37,712 nucleotides of DNA from an uncultured Pelagibacteraceae bacterium (GTDB taxonomy: Bacteria; Pseudomonadota; Alphaproteobacteria; Pelagibacterales; Pelagibacteraceae), in NCBI GenBank assembly GCA_902521615.1, contig CABYSJ010000011.1, positions 1 to 37,712 on the forward strand, in the 5' to 3' direction. Of the stretch, positions 34,834 to 37,712 are shown in pieces. Position 1 is the first letter of the stretch, and each line of letters starts with the position of its first letter. A program made the translations under genes and the position numbers. A model generated the notes under the pieces. It saw only the letters and a program-made list of their open reading frames with translations. It ran no database searches and had not been told where the DNA came from.

Positions 34834-36510
34834 CCATTTTCTCTCATTTGAATTTAAATATTTAGATATTTTTGAATAAACTTCTAAGTGATACTTAAAT
34901 AGGTAGTTTTTTTCATTAACAGTTAGTAAATCAAAATTGATCAAATCCTTTTCTATTGGTGCTAAAGTTAAGTTTTCAAAAAACAATCTTCCTTTTTTTT
35001 TATTTACAAAAATTAAATTTTCAATCCTGATTCCATATTCATTAGCTTTATAATACCCAGGCTCATTACTTAAAATCATTCCTTCTTTTATTTTTACAGT
35101 GTTTATTTTTGTAATTGCCTGTGGTCCTTCATGAACATTAAGGAAAAAACCTACCCCATGTCCTGTGCCATGTGCATAATCTAAATTATTTTCTTTTAAA
35201 AATTTTCTTGCTCTTTTATCTATTTTTTTACCGGTATCGTCTTTATTTATATTGCTTGTAGCTACAGCAATATGACCTTTTAAAACTTTAGTAAAAATAT
35301 TTTTAATGTTCTGTTTTTGATTTGAAAAACAAATAGTTCTTGTAACATCTGTAGTTCCATATTTATACTGACCACCTGAGTCACATAGCAAAATATCTTT
35401 TTTATTAATAGTTCTACAACTTTCTTTTTTTGCTCTATAATGAACAATTGCACCATTTCTCCCAGATCCTGCAATAGTATCAAAGCTAGGATAGAGAAAG
35501 TTTTTATTTAATTTTCTAAAATTTTCCAATTTTTTAGAGGCTTCAACTTCATTAATTTTCTTTTTATTAATTTTTTTTATCCAGTATAAAAATTTTGTTA
35601 ATGCTACACCGTCTAAAATATGAGCGCCAATCATGTTATTTATTTCAGTTTTGTTTTTAATTGCTTTAAGGAGATAAGTAGGATCTTCCCTATTTATAAT
35701 TTTATTTTTTGATGTAATTAGATTTTCATAAAATATTGAACAAGATTTATCGTCTACAATAAATTTTTTTTCTTTAAATTTTAAAATTTTACCAGGCAAA
35801 TCATTTGTATCTAGAAATTCATTTTTTTTAATAGTTTTATTTTTTAGTAAGTTTTTACATTTTTTTAACTTACTTATTAGCAATATTTTTTTAGATTTGC
35901 TTATGAGTAATCTTGAATTAGGAATAGGACTGTTAGGGCCGTCATTACCTCTTATATTTAAAATCCAAGCTACATTTTCTGGAGCACTAATAAAAATATA
36001 ATCTGATTTATTTTTTTTTAAGTATTTAGTTATTTTACTTAATTTAGAATTAATATTTTCACCTACAATATTTTTATCTAAAGAAAAAAAAGGGATACTA
36101 CTATTTTCTTTTTGTTTTTTAATTTCATCAATTAGATTTTTCTCAATATGTCTTATTTTATTATATTTTAAAAAGTAATTTTTTATTTGGGTATTTGTGA
36201 ATAACTTCGGATCTATGCCAAGTGTAAGATTTTTGAATAAACTGCAATTTATTAATTTTTCAAATCCAAAAATTTTAAAATTTTTTCCGCTCTCAATTTT
36301 ACTTTGAATTGTATATCTTCCATCAGTAAACAAATAATTTTTATTTTTAAGAATTATAGCTAGACCAGCAGATCCACTGAAATTTGAAATAACCTCTAAT
36401 CGATTTAATTTTGAATATTCTGTAAAAAAATCATCGTTTTTGGGAATTACATAGCCATCAATTTCATATTTTTTAAATTTACCTCTTAAAACTTTTATAT
36501 AATTACTCAT
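34816..36510 (-). CDS. pepP: Xaa-Pro aminopeptidase (aminopeptidase P, M24 family)
   Basis: Removes N-terminal residues that precede proline. At 564 residues it belongs to the longer three-domain type: two creatinase-like N-terminal domains (~1-130 and ~140-280) and a pita-bread M24 metallopeptidase domain (~290-510), then a C-terminal extension. Dinuclear metal ligands: two Asp in LLCDSGGQYKYGTTDVTRTI, a His in the HGTGHGVG block, and two Glu in SNEPGYY and IRIENLI. No signal peptide, so cytoplasmic. Shares 4 bases (ATGA) with the upstream uvrD, suggesting one transcript. Confidence 0.93.
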   Translation of the reverse strand: MSNYIKVLRGKFKKYEIDGYVIPKNDDFFTEYSKLNRLEVISNFSGSAGLAIILKNKNYLFTDGRYTIQSKIESGKNFKIFGFEKLINCSLFKNLTLGIDPKLFTNTQIKNYFLKYNKIRHIEKNLIDEIKKQKENSSIPFFSLDKNIVGENINSKLSKITKYLKKNKSDYIFISAPENVAWILNIRGNDGPNSPIPNSRLLISKSKKILLISKLKKCKNLLKNKTIKKNEFLDTNDLPGKILKFKEKKFIVDDKSCSIFYENLITSKNKIINREDPTYLLKAIKNKTEINNMIGAHILDGVALTKFLYWIKKINKKKINEVEASKKLENFRKLNKNFLYPSFDTIAGSGRNGAIVHYRAKKESCRTINKKDILLCDSGGQYKYGTTDVTRTICFSNQKQNIKNIFTKVLKGHIAVATSNINKDDTGKKIDKRARKFLKENNLDYAHGTGHGVGFFLNVHEGPQAITKINTVKIKEGMILSNEPGYYKANEYGIRIENLIFVNKKKGRLFFENLTLAPIEKDLINFDLLTVNEKNYLFKYHLEVYSKISKYLNSNERKWLASFI

Positions 36511-37712
36511 TTAATTCTCTTTTGGTACCTTATCCAACCAGGACTTCTTGTGCCTTCTTCAATCTCAAAATCCTGATTAAACTCAAAATCATCATCATTA
36601 TTAATTTCTTCATCAAAAAAAGAATTTTTTTCTAAATATTTTTCAGGTAATTCATCAATGAAACGCGAAGCCATACTATCAATCCAATCTCCTTGATAAA
36701 ATCTATTCATTGAAAAGGAAATTATAGCTTTTTTCTTTGCCCTTGTGATTCCAACATAAGCTAAACGTCTCTCTTCTTCTAAGCCCTTTTGACCTTTTTC
36801 CTCGATAGATTTTTGATGTGGGAACAGTCCCTCTTCCCATCCAGGTAAAAATACGACATCAAATTCCAAACCTTTTGCTGCGTGCATGGTCATCATATTA
36901 ATTTTTTCACCATCCCATTCTTGATCTACAGATGTTGCTAAAGATACATGTTCTAAAAAACTTTCTAAATTGTCAAATTCTTTCATAGCACTTAATAGTT
37001 CTTTGATGTTTTCTAGTCTATTTTCGTTATCTAAATCTTTTTTATTTTTAAGCATTGCTGAATAACCAGACTCATCTAAAACAATTTGTAGCAGTTTTAT
37101 ATGATTTGATTTCTTTATAGTTAAATCATTTCTCCATTTAATAAGGGAATTAATAAATAAACTTAGACCAATTTTTGCTTTAGGTTTAATTAAATTTTGC
37201 TCAAGCATTTTGATTGATGCTCTTTCTAAATTTAAATTATTTTTTTTCGCAAATTCATAAATATTTTTTAAAGTGCTATCCCCTATAGATCTTTTTGGGT
37301 TATTCACAATTCTTTCAAAAGCAAGATCATCTTTTTCTTGATTGATTAATCTTAAATAAGCTACGCAATCTTTAATTTCAGCTCTTTCATAAAATTTTGT
37401 GCCACCTAATATTCTATATGGCATACCAATTTTTAGAAAGCGTTCTTCAAATTCACGTGTTTGAAAAATAGCTCTAACCAATATTGCAATGTTGTTAAAA
37501 GAATATTTTTTTTTAATATTTTTTTCTATTTCATCTGATATTCCAATAGCCTCATCTTTACCATTTTTAAAACAATTTAATTGAACTAAATCGCCTTCTT
37601 CCTTAGTGGTAATTAATGTCTTGCCAACTCTATTTTGATTGTTGGAAATAAGATTTGAAGCAACAGATAAAATATTTTGAGATGATCTATAATTTTGCTC
37701 TAATCTTATAAC
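36507..37712 (-). CDS. uvrD: UvrD/PcrA-type DNA helicase, C-terminal part (5' end outside window)
   Basis: Superfamily 1A 3'-5' helicase acting in nucleotide-excision and related repair. The frame is open to the window edge, so the ATG at 37481 is internal; ~401 residues are visible. Motif IV is the very first thing seen (RLEQNYRSSQNIL), then LVRA, RILGGTKFYERAEIKDCVAYLR, motif V MTMHAAKGLEFDVVFLPG followed by the WEEGLFPH stretch typical of UvrD/PcrA, and motif VI EEERRLAYVGITRAKK. The tail ends with an acidic run (~370-385) and SPGWIRYQKRIK. The N-terminal Walker A half lies outside. UvrD versus PcrA cannot be told apart, but Rep is less likely. Confidence 0.93.
   Translation of the reverse strand, partial: VIRLEQNYRSSQNILSVASNLISNNQNRVGKTLITTKEEGDLVQLNCFKNGKDEAIGISDEIEKNIKKKYSFNNIAILVRAIFQTREFEERFLKIGMPYRILGGTKFYERAEIKDCVAYLRLINQEKDDLAFERIVNNPKRSIGDSTLKNIYEFAKKNNLNLERASIKMLEQNLIKPKAKIGLSLFINSLIKWRNDLTIKKSNHIKLLQIVLDESGYSAMLKNKKDLDNENRLENIKELLSAMKEFDNLESFLEHVSLATSVDQEWDGEKINMMTMHAAKGLEFDVVFLPGWEEGLFPHQKSIEEKGQKGLEEERRLAYVGITRAKKKAIISFSMNRFYQGDWIDSMASRFIDELPEKYLEKNSFFDEEINNDDDFEFNQDFEIEEGTRSPGWIRYQKRIK

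Noticed and set aside
1..37712. CRISPR arrays, insertion sequences, rRNA genes, riboswitches
   Set aside because: I saw no regularly spaced repeats, transposase motifs, rRNA segments or recognised riboswitch cores; AT-rich homopolymer runs are general to the sequence.

Overview
The window is a strongly AT-rich, very compact stretch of an alphaproteobacterial chromosome, most likely from the SAR11 (Pelagibacterales) group. This is inferred from A/T-loaded coding sequence, 1-20 base gaps or overlaps between most genes, unusually short versions of several proteins, and the alphaproteobacterial order ampD - rnpB - mraZ - division/cell-wall cluster - lpxC - bamD - ligA. No database search was possible; the names below rest on motifs I can read.

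Left part (1-9218): the 3' end of a 2-oxoglutarate/Fe(II) oxygenase gene meets carB and carA (minus strand) tail to tail. A short divergent spacer then leads to yqeY, dnaG and rpoD on the plus strand (a replication/transcription macromolecular-synthesis type operon). DnaG has lost three of the four zinc ligands of its N-terminal finger.

Middle part (9219-13987): a tRNA-Val(GAC) gene with an aberrant T-loop is followed by a CAT-anticodon tRNA. That tRNA is the left boundary of a 1.7-kb island: its last 45 bases are repeated exactly at 11113-11157. The island holds four small co-directional genes (one soluble, two small membrane proteins, one secreted) and a second, inner 32-base direct repeat near each end, but no recombinase. 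After it come mlaA-mlaC (minus strand, outer-membrane lipid asymmetry), an AmpD-like amidase, and the RNase P RNA.

Right part (13988-37712): one nearly unbroken plus-strand run, mraZ - ftsZ - rsmH - ftsL - ftsI - murE/murF (one fused gene) - mraY - murD - ftsW - murG - murC - murB - ddl - ftsQ - ftsA - lpxC - bamD - ligA, facing a minus-strand pair pepP - uvrD (uvrD runs off the edge). Together these make the lipid-linked peptidoglycan precursor from UDP-MurNAc onwards, place the division ring, start lipid A synthesis and help build the outer membrane. A well-formed promoter overlapped by three 10-base-spaced MraZ boxes sits ahead of mraZ.

Most interesting points: (i) the integrase-less tRNA-bounded mini-island; (ii) a 233-residue FtsA in the normal ftsA place that appears to lack the whole ATP-binding/FtsZ-binding half while keeping a C-terminal amphipathic tail; (iii) ftsZ moved from after ftsA to directly after mraZ, with its C-terminal binding peptide intact; (iv) the zinc-less DnaG finger; (v) the tRNA-Val with altered T- and D-loops.
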